From Thermodesulfatator indicus DSM 15286 (lineage in GTDB: Bacteria > Desulfobacterota > Thermodesulfobacteria > Thermodesulfobacteriales > Thermodesulfatatoraceae), in the NCBI RefSeq assembly GCF_000217795.1, contig NC_015681.1:2223244-2287243 (forward strand): a stretch of DNA of 64,000 nt, written 5' to 3'. Below are positions 18,003 through 28,387 of this stretch, piece by piece (the stretch's first letter is position 1; every line of letters starts with the position of its first letter). Under the pieces are notes generated by a model. The model did no database searches. It was given only the letters and a program-made list of their open reading frames with translations, and was not told where the DNA came from. Both the position numbers and the translations under genes were made by a program.

Positions 18003-19064
18003 TTATTTGCTTGCTGCTGCTTTAATTCTTTCAAGAGCTTCAGACTCAATTTTTTCACATGCTGCAGGCAGTGCTGGATACCATTTTATGTTTTCAAGAT
18101 TTTTCTTATCAAATGTTCTCTGCCAATCTTCTTTAATCTCTTTTTTGACGTATTTTTCTACTCCATTGGATGCACTTTGGTATCTTTCATGATTTACAAA
18201 GACAGCTGCATTTTCAGGTTTAAGCATAAAGTTAATAAACTTGTAAGCTCCTTCTACGTTTCTACTTCTTCTTGGAATAGCAAATGTATCAATCCAACCA
18301 AGAGCACCACTTTTAGGAGCTATAAAGTCAATATCAGGATTTTCTTTGTGAAGGTTCCAGCCGATACCGTCCCAGCCTGTTTCAACCCATACCTTTCCGC
18401 TTCTTGCAAATTCTCTCTGCTGATCGCCACTGTTCCAGTAAGCATAAACGTAGCTTTTTGTCTCTATAAGCTTTTGTGCTACTTTATCTATCATTTTCTT
18501 ATATTCTGGAATATTATGGTAAAGTTTGAAAGGATTGTATCCCATACTAAACGCAACACCTATAAGAAGAGGTCTTTTAAGTCTGTATGCAATGTGTCCT
18601 TTATATTTAGGGTTGTAAAGATCACTCCAGTCATTTGCATCTGGTGCATACTTTTTGTTTATAATAAGTCCTGTTGTTCCGAAACAGTAAGGAACTGCAT
18701 AGCCACCAGAAATTTCTTTTGTGGCTTTTAAAAGTGTAGGTTTTATGTTTTTTGTTTCTATTTTTGAGTAGTCAAGAGGCTGATAGATTTTATATTTTTT
18801 GGCGGCAAATAGGATTCTGTCTGCTGAAGGCTGAGCAAGGTCAAATCCGCCACCCCTTGTTGCTCTTAGCTTTGCGAGCATTTCTTCGTTGTTTGAGTAG
18901 GTGATTTTAAGTTTGATTCCTGTTTCTTTTTCAAATTTTTCCTGCAACTCTTTCGGAATGTAGCCTTTCCATGTAATGATTCTTAAAACTTCTTGAGCAT
19001 TAACCGAACTTACTAAAATTGTTAAAAAAAAGCCTACCAATAAAAAGTTGAAAAATTTCTTCAT
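18003..19064 (-). CDS. Periplasmic substrate-binding protein, PotD/PotF-like
   Basis: 353 residues with a clear signal peptide (about 1-23, ending VNAQ). The mature N-terminus LRIITWKGYIPKEL and the later ETGWDGIGWN and GALGWIDTFAIP are the regions that form the polyamine site in PotD, including aromatic residues and an Asp. It therefore likely binds a cationic amine or related small molecule, but an alternative such as an aminophosphonate cannot be excluded. First gene of the AT-rich operon; the start ATG 19064 is preceded by GGGAGGTAAAAA. Confidence 0.85.
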   Translation of the reverse strand: MKKFFNFLLVGFFLTILVSSVNAQEVLRIITWKGYIPKELQEKFEKETGIKLKITYSNNEEMLAKLRATRGGGFDLAQPSADRILFAAKKYKIYQPLDYSKIETKNIKPTLLKATKEISGGYAVPYCFGTTGLIINKKYAPDANDWSDLYNPKYKGHIAYRLKRPLLIGVAFSMGYNPFKLYHNIPEYKKMIDKVAQKLIETKSYVYAYWNSGDQQREFARSGKVWVETGWDGIGWNLHKENPDIDFIAPKSGALGWIDTFAIPRRSRNVEGAYKFINFMLKPENAAVFVNHERYQSASNGVEKYVKKEIKEDWQRTFDKKNLENIKWYPALPAACEKIESEALERIKAAASK

Positions 19065-19212
19065 TTTTTACCTCCCTAATTATTTGTATTTGTAGGCGAA
19101 AAGTTAATGATAGTTTTTGACGATATGGTTACAAAATTAAGTAGATTTTTAGAATATATAACCAATTTTTATAAATTTTTTTAATAGTAATGCTAACTAA
19201 AACAAAAAAATA

Positions 19213-19472
19213 TCATAAAAGAGGACGTCTAGCCGCTTTAACCAGACGAGCATCAATGATTTTGCCAGAACGAAATTCAAAACCCTCTTGAGCGGGCTGC
19301 CGTTTAAGTTCTTCAAAGCACCTACGATAAAGGTTCAATTGAGATCAGAACGGAAACGAGATATAGTAGAGTAGTCAGTAAAGGGGTCAATAGCAGAGAG
19401 GCAAGGAAACAACGGTAGAAGAGATTAGCTTTGAGCATGAGTTCCATTTCCGGGTCAGAGTGGCCGTAGATT
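19213..19472 (-). pseudogene. Decayed IS5-family transposase fragment (frameshifted)
   Basis: The gap 19065-19499 has no intact gene, but the minus strand of 19213-19472 translates, in three successive frames, into an IS5-type transposase N-terminal region. The pieces are YGHSDPEMELMLKANLFYR, then SAIDPFTDYSTISRFRSDL, then RRCFEELKRQ and FRSGKIIDARLVKAARRPL. Two frame changes and stop codons show it is dead. The order and spacing match the DUF772-type N-terminal domain and the start of the catalytic DDE core. It borders the AT-rich ABC operon and may mark how that operon arrived. 19065-19212 is AT-rich and should contain the operon promoter. Confidence 0.8.
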
Positions 19473-19499
19473 TATTATCAACAAGAAATTAAGATAAAA

Positions 19500-20261
19500 A
19501 TGCCAATTATCCTTTTAACAGATTTCGGCTTAAAGGATCATTATGTAGGTGTAATGAAAGGGGTAATTAAAACCATTGCCCCTCAAGAAGATATTATTGA
19601 CTTAACCCATGAAGTCCCGCCGCAGGACATAAAAGCCGGAGCGTTTCTTCTAGGTGTTTCTTATCGTTATTTTCCTGATGGAAGCATCTTTGTGGCCGTG
19701 GTTGACCCGGGTGTGGGTACTGAAAGAAAAGGCATTCTTGTTTCTACTGGAAAATACTTCTTCGTAGGCCCTGATAACGGCCTTTTTTCTTTTGTCCTTG
19801 AACAAGAAAAGACTTTTTTCGCCTGGGAGTTAAAAAACAACTTTTACTTCCGCCGGGAGATAAGTATCACTTTTCACGGAAGAGATATCTTTGCACCTGT
19901 AGCCGCCCATTTAGCCAGAGGCGTCTCTCCTAAAGAGTTCGGCCCGTCTTTAAAAGAAATTAAAAGGCTTCCCTGGCCAAAAGTTATAAAAGATAATAAC
20001 TCGCTAAAAGGGGCCGTAATTTATGTGGACCGCTTTGGCAACTTAATAACCAATATTCACATAAGAGACATTACTGGAGAAATAAAAAAAGTAACTTACC
20101 AGGGCCTTGAAATCCCTTTTCTTAAAACCTACGGGCTAGCTCCACCGGGAAACCTTCTCGCTCTCATCGGTAGTGAAGGTTATCTTGAAATTGCCGCCTC
20201 CCAGGGAAGTGCCGCTCAAAAACTTGGCTCTCAAGGCGAAGTCCATGTGGAACTTGCCTGA
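19500..20261 (+). CDS. S-adenosyl-L-methionine hydrolase (adenosine-forming), DUF62 family
   Basis: 253 residues. The N-terminal ILLTDFGLKDHYVGVMKG, the VVDPGVGTERK motif and the GPDNGLFS motif are characteristic of the SAM hydroxide adenosyltransferase family, whose founding relatives are fluorinase and chlorinase. The bacterial and archaeal housekeeping members hydrolyse SAM to adenosine and methionine. The physiological role is not well defined. The gene overlaps the following methyltransferase by 17 bases. Confidence 0.9.
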   Translation: MPIILLTDFGLKDHYVGVMKGVIKTIAPQEDIIDLTHEVPPQDIKAGAFLLGVSYRYFPDGSIFVAVVDPGVGTERKGILVSTGKYFFVGPDNGLFSFVLEQEKTFFAWELKNNFYFRREISITFHGRDIFAPVAAHLARGVSPKEFGPSLKEIKRLPWPKVIKDNNSLKGAVIYVDRFGNLITNIHIRDITGEIKKVTYQGLEIPFLKTYGLAPPGNLLALIGSEGYLEIAASQGSAAQKLGSQGEVHVELA

Positions 20262-20973
20262 ACACACCACTGAACACTTGCTTGACGGCTCTCTAAAGGT
20301 CTTTCAACCCCGCACAGGCTATCGGTTTTCCCTTGAAGTCTTTTTACTAGCAGGTTTTATATCACCGCGGCCCCAAGAAAAGCTCCTTGAACTAGGGGCT
20401 GGCTGTGGCGTAATTTCCCTCATAGTCGCTTTCAGGTATAAGTTTAAATTTCTGGTTGGCCTTGAAATACAAAAAGAACTGCTCAAATTTTTCGCCCACA
20501 ACATAAAAATCAGTAAATTTTCCGAAAAAGTTTATCCCTTACTGGGTGATGTAAAGAAGCCACCTTTTAAGGCCGGCTCTTTTGAAGTGGTATTTACCAA
20601 CCCGCCATACTATCCCGTTGGCAGCGGACGGCTTTCACCTGACCTTCAGGAAAGGCTTGCCCGGCACGAAATTCTTGCTTCATTACAAGATTTTATAAGC
20701 TGCGCCGCCTGCACTCTCAAAAACAAAGGGCGGTTTTACCTGGTGCATTCGGCCAGACGCCTTCCAGAAATTATAAATACCTGTCTCAAAAAACGGCTTA
20801 TGCCCAAAACCTTGCGCCTAGTTTATTCCTATCCAGGCTCTGAAGGAAAGCTTGTACTTTTGGAAGCAGTTAAAAACGGCGGTGCCGAACTTAAGGTGCT
20901 CCCTCCGCTTTTTGTTTACGAAAATCGCGGGGGAGATTACAGCGAAGAGATGAAACGCCTCTTTGCCCTGTGA
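20245..20973 (+). CDS. tRNA1(Val) (adenine-N6)-methyltransferase-like SAM-dependent methyltransferase
   Basis: About 242 residues from ATG 20245. The Rossmann SAM site ELGAGCGVISLIVA and the N6-adenine methylation motif NPPYYPVGSGR (family NPPY) are visible, and the N-terminal TEHLLDGSLKVFQPRTGYRFSLE is typical of the TrmN6/YfiC family. It probably methylates A37 of tRNA1(Val). I use ATG 20245, 17 bases inside the SAM hydrolase gene, because the family alignment begins there; an earlier ATG at 20173 adds 24 residues with no family counterpart. Its 3' end overlaps the convergent DUF721 gene by 37 bases. Confidence 0.87.
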   Translation: MWNLPEHTTEHLLDGSLKVFQPRTGYRFSLEVFLLAGFISPRPQEKLLELGAGCGVISLIVAFRYKFKFLVGLEIQKELLKFFAHNIKISKFSEKVYPLLGDVKKPPFKAGSFEVVFTNPPYYPVGSGRLSPDLQERLARHEILASLQDFISCAACTLKNKGRFYLVHSARRLPEIINTCLKKRLMPKTLRLVYSYPGSEGKLVLLEAVKNGGAELKVLPPLFVYENRGGDYSEEMKRLFAL

Positions 20974-21416
20974 GAATGCCTTTTGGCCAGTAATGTAAGC
21001 CGCAATTTAAGAAAGGCCTTTCTTATTTCTTCGTCTTCAATTAGGGCTAATTCTTTTTCCAGGCGAGTTATTAAGGCCTTTGAGGGGGAAACTTTTTGTA
21101 ACCTTCGTTTAGGTTTGTCTTTCTTGAAATAATTTTGTTTTAAAACCAGGCGAATTTTTTTAAAAACTGCTTCCCCTGCCCTTTCGTTTAAACGGGCAAG
21201 TAGCCGTTTTTCTTCAAAACGCAGGCGCTGGAGCCAGATGTTATCACTCACTTCAAGGGTAAGCACTCCTCGGGCAAAACCTAAAGGCCTAACCGCGCTG
21301 GCTATCTGCGGCCCTACTATATCTTCCCAGGTGTCAAGCACCTGGGCGGCGACAAGGCTCTTACTCCAGGCCGGCGCCGCCCATAAATTTTTTAAAACCC
21401 GATCAATTTTTTCCAT
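20937..21416 (-). CDS. DUF721 (DciA-like) protein
   Basis: 159 residues. The N-terminal half (about 1-90) has the DUF721 pattern: a short helix, W.DIVGP.IA, then GVLTLEVSDNIWLQRLRFEEKRLL. DciA proteins of this family help load the replicative helicase, which makes a nucleic-acid role likely. The C-terminal half is Lys/Arg-rich and less conserved. Its ATG overlaps the phosphomannomutase stop as TAATG. The 3' end overlaps the opposing methyltransferase gene. Confidence 0.75.
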   Translation of the reverse strand: MEKIDRVLKNLWAAPAWSKSLVAAQVLDTWEDIVGPQIASAVRPLGFARGVLTLEVSDNIWLQRLRFEEKRLLARLNERAGEAVFKKIRLVLKQNYFKKDKPKRRLQKVSPSKALITRLEKELALIEDEEIRKAFLKLRLTLLAKRHSHRAKRRFISSL

Positions 21417-22780
21417 TAAACTTCTTGCTTTACCTGCTCAAGCCTTTCTTCAATGAAGCGCCTGATTTCTTCAAGTCGTTTTTCATCTTTGGCCTCAAAA
21501 CGAAGCACTAACACCGGCTGGGTATTTGAAGCTCGCACAAGCCCCCAGCCGTCTTCAAAAATCACCCTGGCACCGTCAATATCAATAACATTTAGGCCTT
21601 CGGCCTTAAGTTTTTCCGTTAAACGACGCACAATCTCAAACTTTTTATCATCAGGGCATTCAACCCTTATTTCAGGGGTAGAAACCATCTTGGGAAGGTC
21701 CTTTAGCATCTCTGAGAGAGGAACATCTGATTTGGCTACAATCTCAGCCAGCCGTAAAGAGGCGTAAACTGCATCATCAAAACCGAAGAACCTGTCAGCA
21801 AAAAAGAGATGCCCACTCATTTCACCAGCCAAAACGGCTTTTTCTTCTTTCATTTTGCCTTTAATAAGCGAATGGCCGGTTTTCCACATAATAGGTTTCC
21901 CGCCAAGGCGAGCTATTTCGTCATACATAACCTGTGAACACTTGACCTCGCCAATGATGGTGGCTCCGGGCCTTTCTTTCAAAATCTCACGGGCAAAGAT
22001 TATGAGAAGCTGGTCTCCCCAGAGGATCTTTCCTTTATCATCAACCACGCCAATGCGGTCCCCATCACCATCGTAGCCCACACCGAAATCAGCACCAATT
22101 TCAAGCACCTTCTCACGCAAGTCTTTGATGTTTTCTTCAACCGTAGGATCAGGAAAGTGATTAGGAAAAGTGCCATCTACTTCACAATAAAGAGAAGTAA
22201 CTTCACAACCCTGATCCCGAAAGGCATACGGCGCCGTAAGGGCTGTTACCCCGTTGCCGCAATCAAGCACCACTTTAAGAGAGCGGGAAACTTTAATGTT
22301 TTCCTTTAAGTATTTAAGATAACTAGGTAAAATATCGTACTCTTCTAAATTTCCAGTTCCGGTTTCGAAGTCTTCTTTTTCTATTAATTTTCTAATTTTC
22401 TGAATTTTAGGGCCATAAAGGGTTTCTTTACCGAGGCAGATTTTAAAACCGTTAAACTCTGGTGGGTTGTGAGAGCCGGTTACCTGAATACCTCCGTCTA
22501 TCCCTTCAAGCGTAAAAAGCGAAAAATACATAACCGGTGTGGGAGTTACACCGATGTTGACTACATTTATACCGGTGGAAAGGATACCGCGGATAAGGGC
22601 CTCCTGGAGTTTTGGGCCAGAAAGACGACCGTCACGGCCAGAGACGACCTTTTTGCCGCCAGCGCGTTTTACCATAGTGCCGTAGGCCTTGCCAATGGCT
22701 TCAGCCACTTCTACGGTTAAGTCTTCATCAACCCGGCCGCGTATGTCATATTCCCTAAACATGAGCGGATTTACCTTCAT
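21416..22780 (-). CDS. Phosphomannomutase/phosphoglucomutase
   Basis: About 454 residues in four alpha-D-phosphohexomutase domains. The phosphoserine loop is TGSHNPPEFNGFK, the metal loop DGDGDRIG, and the sugar-binding loop GEMSGHLFF; the C-terminal phosphate-binding region is SNTQPVLVLR. It interconverts hexose-1- and 6-phosphates for cell-surface sugar nucleotides. I choose ATG 22780, which has GGAGGGGGGC directly upstream; an earlier in-frame ATG at 22819 lacks support. Cotranscribed with the DUF721 gene. Confidence 0.92.
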   Translation of the reverse strand: MKVNPLMFREYDIRGRVDEDLTVEVAEAIGKAYGTMVKRAGGKKVVSGRDGRLSGPKLQEALIRGILSTGINVVNIGVTPTPVMYFSLFTLEGIDGGIQVTGSHNPPEFNGFKICLGKETLYGPKIQKIRKLIEKEDFETGTGNLEEYDILPSYLKYLKENIKVSRSLKVVLDCGNGVTALTAPYAFRDQGCEVTSLYCEVDGTFPNHFPDPTVEENIKDLREKVLEIGADFGVGYDGDGDRIGVVDDKGKILWGDQLLIIFAREILKERPGATIIGEVKCSQVMYDEIARLGGKPIMWKTGHSLIKGKMKEEKAVLAGEMSGHLFFADRFFGFDDAVYASLRLAEIVAKSDVPLSEMLKDLPKMVSTPEIRVECPDDKKFEIVRRLTEKLKAEGLNVIDIDGARVIFEDGWGLVRASNTQPVLVLRFEAKDEKRLEEIRRFIEERLEQVKQEV

Positions 22781-22904
22781 GCCCCCCTCCTCTTTTTGAA
22801 GATAGCTATTTTTTAGCACAAATTTATTTTAAACCAAAATTTATTTTTGATTTTCTTAATCCCAGTTTTTAGGTAACAATTATCATCGCTAACATAATCG
22901 CTAA

Positions 22905-23025
22905 AGCGAAGTAACCCTTGCCGTCACTGCTTCGCTCATGGTGACAATTGGATGGGCATTGCGAGTCCTCGCGAGCCCCATCGAGGGAGAAGCGATCCCA
23001 AAAAATCCCTTCGCTCGCAACGGCA
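22905..23025. repeat. Degenerate dispersed repeat, copy D
   Basis: Within the gap 22781-23147, modules of the same style as copy B recur: GTCACTGCTTCGCTC, GGGCATTGCGAGTCC, GAGAAGCGATCCC and TCCCTTCGCTCGCAA. No GAGACCTTTGC ends are present, so this is a decayed or different member of the palindromic repeat class. I see no gene in the gap; short frames across it read repeat sequence. Confidence 0.55.
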
Positions 23026-23108
23026 GTAATTTGTCATTTATTTAATGAGCCCATAAGTGTTTATTTTCAAAAATTGGAAGAGTTGAAGAGTGGAAAGGAT
23101 TTATTGGA

Positions 23109-23141
23109 GAGGAGGACACACACAATTGGTCCTCCTCTTTT
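23109..23141. terminator. Stem-loop near the chemoreceptor 3' end
   Basis: GAGGAGGAC (23109-23117) pairs with GTCCTCCTC (23129-23137) around an 11-base loop. A T4 run follows on the plus strand; on the minus strand the stem lies 11 bases past the chemoreceptor stop but without a strong T-run. It probably ends transcription of the chemoreceptor gene. Confidence 0.55.
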
Positions 23142-23147
23142 GATAAT

Positions 23148-24647
23148 TTAAACTTTAAACTTTGAAGCTAGTTCTTTAAGACGGCCGGCAAGAGTTATCA
23201 TTTCTTCCGATAGCGCCTTGCTCTTAAGGCCTTTTTCCGCGGTCTCTTGAATGGCTACAGACATTTTTTCAACTTTTTCTTTGATTTGATCAGCACTTTC
23301 AGCAGACATGTTAGCTGCCTGGCTTATTTCGCCCATCATGGCCGTCTGTTCTTCTACGGCGCTAGCAATCATATTAGAAATATCATTTATGCGGCTGATG
23401 ATTTCGGTAATCTCTTCAATAGCTTTAACCGAAGCCCGGGCATCTGTCTGGATGGCCTGAATCTTTCGCGTAATCTTTTCGGTAGCCTGGGTGGTCTGGC
23501 GGGAAAGCTCTTTTACTTCTCCGGCCACTACGGCAAAACCTTTGCCAGCCTCTCCTGCACGAGCCGCTTCAATGGTAGCGTTTAAAGCCAACAAATTAGT
23601 TTGTTCCGCAATACTTTGAATGAGATTTACCACCTCACCGATTTCTTCTGAAGAAATACTAAGTTTATTTACGATTTCATTTGTTTCCTGAGCTTTTATG
23701 ACGGCATCGTTAGCAATGTGGGCTGCTTCGGAGGTATTTTTAGATATTTCGGTAATAGCTTCTACCATCTGATCTGAAGCTGCCGAAACAGCTTTAATGT
23801 TTTTATTAATTACTTCTTCGGCCTCTTTTACTGCCTTTCCTTCTTGGGCAAGATTTTGGGTGTGTTCTGCTACTTCCTCCCCTGCTCTATAAATTTCTTG
23901 AGAGGCGTTATATACTCTGTCAGAAGATTCTATTACGCTGCCAATGGTAACTCTTAAACGATCCGTCATTCCTTTAAGAGATGATAAGAGGCGTCCAATT
24001 TCATCGTTAGTTAGCTTTGGAAACTTAACGGTAAAGTCTCCTTCTGAAATCCGTGTTACCAAGGCTACGGCCTGCTCAATAGGAGTGATTATCTTAGTTT
24101 TAGCCAGCCACCATATAATCATAAGCATAACTATACTGATTCCAGAAATGATTATCTGATAAACGCGAAGTCTTTTAAGCCCAGCCACTGCCCTTTCTTC
24201 TAATTTATTAGTCAAGTCGTTAGCCAAAGAAAGGATTTCAAGATTATGGTCCATAATATATTTAAGGGCATTTGGATCTTTAGTTTTTAAGTAAAGATCA
24301 AGCGAGCTTTTAAATTTTTGCCAAGCCTGGTTTAGCTTTTCCCAGCTGGCCAAAACTTTAGGATCTTCCATAGGAGCAAGGCCAAAATCTGGATCTCCAT
24401 TTTTGATAGCCTTGAGATGCTTGTCAAACGAATCAGCCTTTTTTTTAGCACCAATAAAATCCTGACTTAATAAATCTTTGACTATCTGTTGACAGAGGGT
24501 TCTCTGGAAACCGGATACGTTTACGTAAAGTGCGTCACTATGGTTTTTTTGAATGACTACGAAAACCACCAGTGCGTTCAAAATACTTAAAACGAACATA
24601 ATTACAATAATGGCTTGCACCCGTGCCTTAATGGTATTTAACTTCAT
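23148..24647 (-). CDS. Methyl-accepting chemotaxis protein
   Basis: 499 residues. A TM segment (about 11-32) leads to a helical periplasmic sensor of roughly 130 residues with features of PilJ-type (nitrate/nitrite-like) sensors, a second TM (about 165-185), a HAMP domain (about 185-240) and a long cytoplasmic signalling coil. The tip [18 protein letters not shown] is the canonical kinase-contacting hairpin. The ligand is unknown. It stands alone, with no che genes nearby. ATG 24647 follows GGAGGGATAAC. Confidence 0.92.
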   Translation of the reverse strand: MKLNTIKARVQAIIVIMFVLSILNALVVFVVIQKNHSDALYVNVSGFQRTLCQQIVKDLLSQDFIGAKKKADSFDKHLKAIKNGDPDFGLAPMEDPKVLASWEKLNQAWQKFKSSLDLYLKTKDPNALKYIMDHNLEILSLANDLTNKLEERAVAGLKRLRVYQIIISGISIVMLMIIWWLAKTKIITPIEQAVALVTRISEGDFTVKFPKLTNDEIGRLLSSLKGMTDRLRVTIGSVIESSDRVYNASQEIYRAGEEVAEHTQNLAQEGKAVKEAEEVINKNIKAVSAASDQMVEAITEISKNTSEAAHIANDAVIKAQETNEIVNKLSISSEEIGEVVNLIQSIAEQTNLLALNATIEAARAGEAGKGFAVVAGEVKELSRQTTQATEKITRKIQAIQTDARASVKAIEEITEIISRINDISNMIASAVEEQTAMMGEISQAANMSAESADQIKEKVEKMSVAIQETAEKGLKSKALSEEMITLAGRLKELASKFKV

Positions 24648-24772
24648 GTTATCCCTCCACAGCTTTAATTAAATGTCTATCTTTTTTTTCGGTAAAGAAA
24701 AAAAATACTTAAATTTTTCAGCAAAGAAAAATACTCTCAAAAAATTTATTATTATATAAAAGTTTTTATAAT

Positions 24773-25018
24773 TTATGTTAAGGAATGTAAATTGATAAGG
24801 ATAGGTAGATGCTTGAGTAATTCCTGTACCTTCTCTTGTTCTTCTCTATCAAAACGAAGAATTATACGGCCACCGGGTTTGATAGTCATGAAAGCCAGAT
24901 GTCCAGAGGCTTCAATTACAAACTTAACAAAATAGACCTTCTCTTTAGGGACCTCTATCAATAAACACATCTCTTTTCTTGACAGCTCATTATTTAGCCC
25001 GTTACTTTTCTTGTCCAT
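24773..25018 (-). CDS. DUF4911-like small protein
   Basis: About 81 residues from ATG 25018. The core runs from CLLIEVPKEKVYFVKFVIEASGH through GGRIILRFDREEQEKVQELL, resembling DUF4911, small proteins of unknown function that are common in Desulfobacterota. The start codon shares two bases with the divergent recJ start (CATG at 25016-25019). An upstream in-frame start at 25066 would put the N-terminus inside recJ and lacks a ribosome site. Function unknown. Confidence 0.6.
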   Translation of the reverse strand: MDKKSNGLNNELSRKEMCLLIEVPKEKVYFVKFVIEASGHLAFMTIKPGGRIILRFDREEQEKVQELLKHLPILINLHSLT

Positions 25019-26720
25019 GAAAAAAGACCCCTTCTGGGTGGTAGCTCCACTTAATCGAGAACTCACTTTAAAATTGGCCAGCGAACTCGAGTTACCCCCC
25101 CTTTTAATTCATATCCTGCTAACACGCGGATTAAATGACCCGCATGAAATTTATCGTCATTTAAATCCCAAACTTTCAGACTTTCCAGATCCTTTCCTTC
25201 TAGAGGACATGGAAATAGCGGTAAAAAGATTAATCAAGGCTATCCAAACCCGGGAAAACATTGCTATTTACGGTGACTATGATGTAGACGGCACTACTGG
25301 TGCTGCCATTGTTTATCTTTTTTTGAAAGAACTTGGACTTGAGCCGCAGGTCATTTTCCCTCATCGCGAAAGAGATGGTTATGGACTCCACCCTCACCTG
25401 GTAGCTTCCCTCAAAGAAAAAGGTATAACCCTTTTAATCTCAGTTGATTGTGGCATCAGTGCCTACGAAGCCTGTCAGGTTGCCCGGGAAAAAGGGCTTG
25501 ATGTTATTATTACCGACCACCACGAAGTTCCAGAAAAACTGCCAGAAGCCTTAGCGGTTATTAACCCCAAAAGAAGAGAAAATCGCTATCCCTTTAAAGA
25601 GCTTGCCGGAGTAGGCGTGGCCTTTGCCCTTTTACGGGCCCTTAGACAAAGGCTCTACGAAGAGGGATTTTTCTCCAAGAGCCCACCGAAGCTTAAAAGT
25701 TATCTTGACCTGGTAGCTTTGGGTACTGTCGCCGATATCGTACCCTTGTTTGGTGAAAATCGTCTAATTGCCTGGTTTGGACTGGAAGAACTAAAACAAA
25801 GCAAACGACCGGGGATTAAAGCCCTTAAAAAACTAACGGGCCTTGAAAACGGCCGCTTAGATACCAACAGCATTATGTTTCGCCTGGCCCCGCGAATAAA
25901 CGCTGCTGGTCGTTTAAAAGAGGCTATGCTTGCTTTTAAACTTTTTATTACGGAGGATGAAGAAGAGGCCCAAAATATTGCTGAAGAACTCCACCAATTG
26001 AACACCAAAAGACAGCAAATAGAAGATCGCATTTTAAAAGAGGCCCTTTCCCAAATAGAAAAAAATCTCGGTTTTGACCGCTTATCTTATGTGCTTGCCA
26101 GTGAAGACTGGCCACCCGGCGTAATTGGTATTGTGGCTTCAAGGCTTCAGGAAACTTTCTATCGACCAGTAATTTTGCTTTCATTGAAAGACGGACTTGC
26201 CCGAGGTTCTGGCCGAAGTATACCAGAAATAAACCTTTATCAGTGCTTGGCAGACTGCTGTCAGCATTTAAAAGCCTTTGGCGGGCATCCCGCAGCCGCT
26301 GGCCTTAAAATACTTGAAAAAGACATAGAAGCCTTTGCCAAAGAGTTTGAAGAAATAGTCAAAGCGAGACTTGATGGAAAAATTCCCAAACCCCGTCTCC
26401 AATTGGACGCTTGGGTCAGAGTAAAACATATTCTTGATCCCTGTTTTTTAGAAAATTTTATGAAGCTCGAACCTTTTGGTCCGGGATACCCTGAACCTCT
26501 ATTCGGTTTGAGAAACTTTCAAGTAAGGAATATATCCCTTGTCAAAGAAAAACACTTAAAATTTTTTATATGGCAGGAAGGCGTTGGCCTTGAAGCAGTA
26601 GCTTTTCGTTTTGGGAATTCCATCCCTGAAACCATAAAAGCCCTTGCGGGAAACCTTGAAATTACAAGCTTTCAAGGGAGAAATTATTTGCAATTAAGGA
26701 TTAAAGACCTGAAAAATTAA
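25017..26720 (+). CDS. recJ: Single-stranded-DNA-specific exonuclease RecJ
   Basis: A 5'-3' exonuclease for recombination and repair. 567 residues, the usual core length. The DHH-family motifs are all visible: YGDYDVDGTTG, SVDCGISA, TDHHEVPE (DHH), VALGTVADIVPL, and the DHHA1 GGHPAAAGL, with a C-terminal OB-like domain. I choose ATG 25017; a TTG at 25011 is possible. It is divergent from the DUF4911-like gene. Confidence 0.95.
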   Translation: MKKDPFWVVAPLNRELTLKLASELELPPLLIHILLTRGLNDPHEIYRHLNPKLSDFPDPFLLEDMEIAVKRLIKAIQTRENIAIYGDYDVDGTTGAAIVYLFLKELGLEPQVIFPHRERDGYGLHPHLVASLKEKGITLLISVDCGISAYEACQVAREKGLDVIITDHHEVPEKLPEALAVINPKRRENRYPFKELAGVGVAFALLRALRQRLYEEGFFSKSPPKLKSYLDLVALGTVADIVPLFGENRLIAWFGLEELKQSKRPGIKALKKLTGLENGRLDTNSIMFRLAPRINAAGRLKEAMLAFKLFITEDEEEAQNIAEELHQLNTKRQQIEDRILKEALSQIEKNLGFDRLSYVLASEDWPPGVIGIVASRLQETFYRPVILLSLKDGLARGSGRSIPEINLYQCLADCCQHLKAFGGHPAAAGLKILEKDIEAFAKEFEEIVKARLDGKIPKPRLQLDAWVRVKHILDPCFLENFMKLEPFGPGYPEPLFGLRNFQVRNISLVKEKHLKFFIWQEGVGLEAVAFRFGNSIPETIKALAGNLEITSFQGRNYLQLRIKDLKN

Positions 26721-26760
26721 TACTTTTGGCGACAGTTTTTCTTACTTATAGAAATCTAGG

Positions 26761-27060
26761 TTAGTTTAATTCTTTTAAAAATTTGGCCGAGGCTTTGAAA
26801 ACAATTCTTTTTTTAGGAAGGCTTTTTTTAGTTCCGCCAGAAGAAAAATCTCGTACCAGCTTAGACTTACCTTTTTTTATCTCAAAAGTGCCAAAGCCAG
26901 AAATTTTTATATTTTCTTCCTCTAAAAAGGCTTCTTCCAATATAGCCAAAATTGCTTCTACCGCCTCTCTTGTTTGAAAGCGAGAGGGCCGTAAACGTTT
27001 ATATCGCTTACCAGCCCTCTCGTAAACACGCTCTAAAAATTCTTTTCGTCCGCGGCTCAT
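26761..27060 (-). CDS. HU/IHF-family DNA-binding protein
   Basis: 99 residues with the HU-like ISGFGTFEIKKGKSK beta-arm start and the closing VFKASAKFLKELN. The N-terminal helical part is more basic than usual (KRYKRLRPSRF) and the conserved R-N-P tip of the HU arm is not recognisable, so it may be a divergent IHF-type member. ATG directly follows the eno stop (TAGATG), so the gene is probably cotranscribed with eno. Confidence 0.8.
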   Translation of the reverse strand: MSRGRKEFLERVYERAGKRYKRLRPSRFQTREAVEAILAILEEAFLEEENIKISGFGTFEIKKGKSKLVRDFSSGGTKKSLPKKRIVFKASAKFLKELN

Positions 27061-28335
<1,275 letters not shown>

Positions 28336-28387
28336 TCAAGTCTTTTTTTATTATGATGGCGGAAATAGACAAAAATTACAACCAAAA

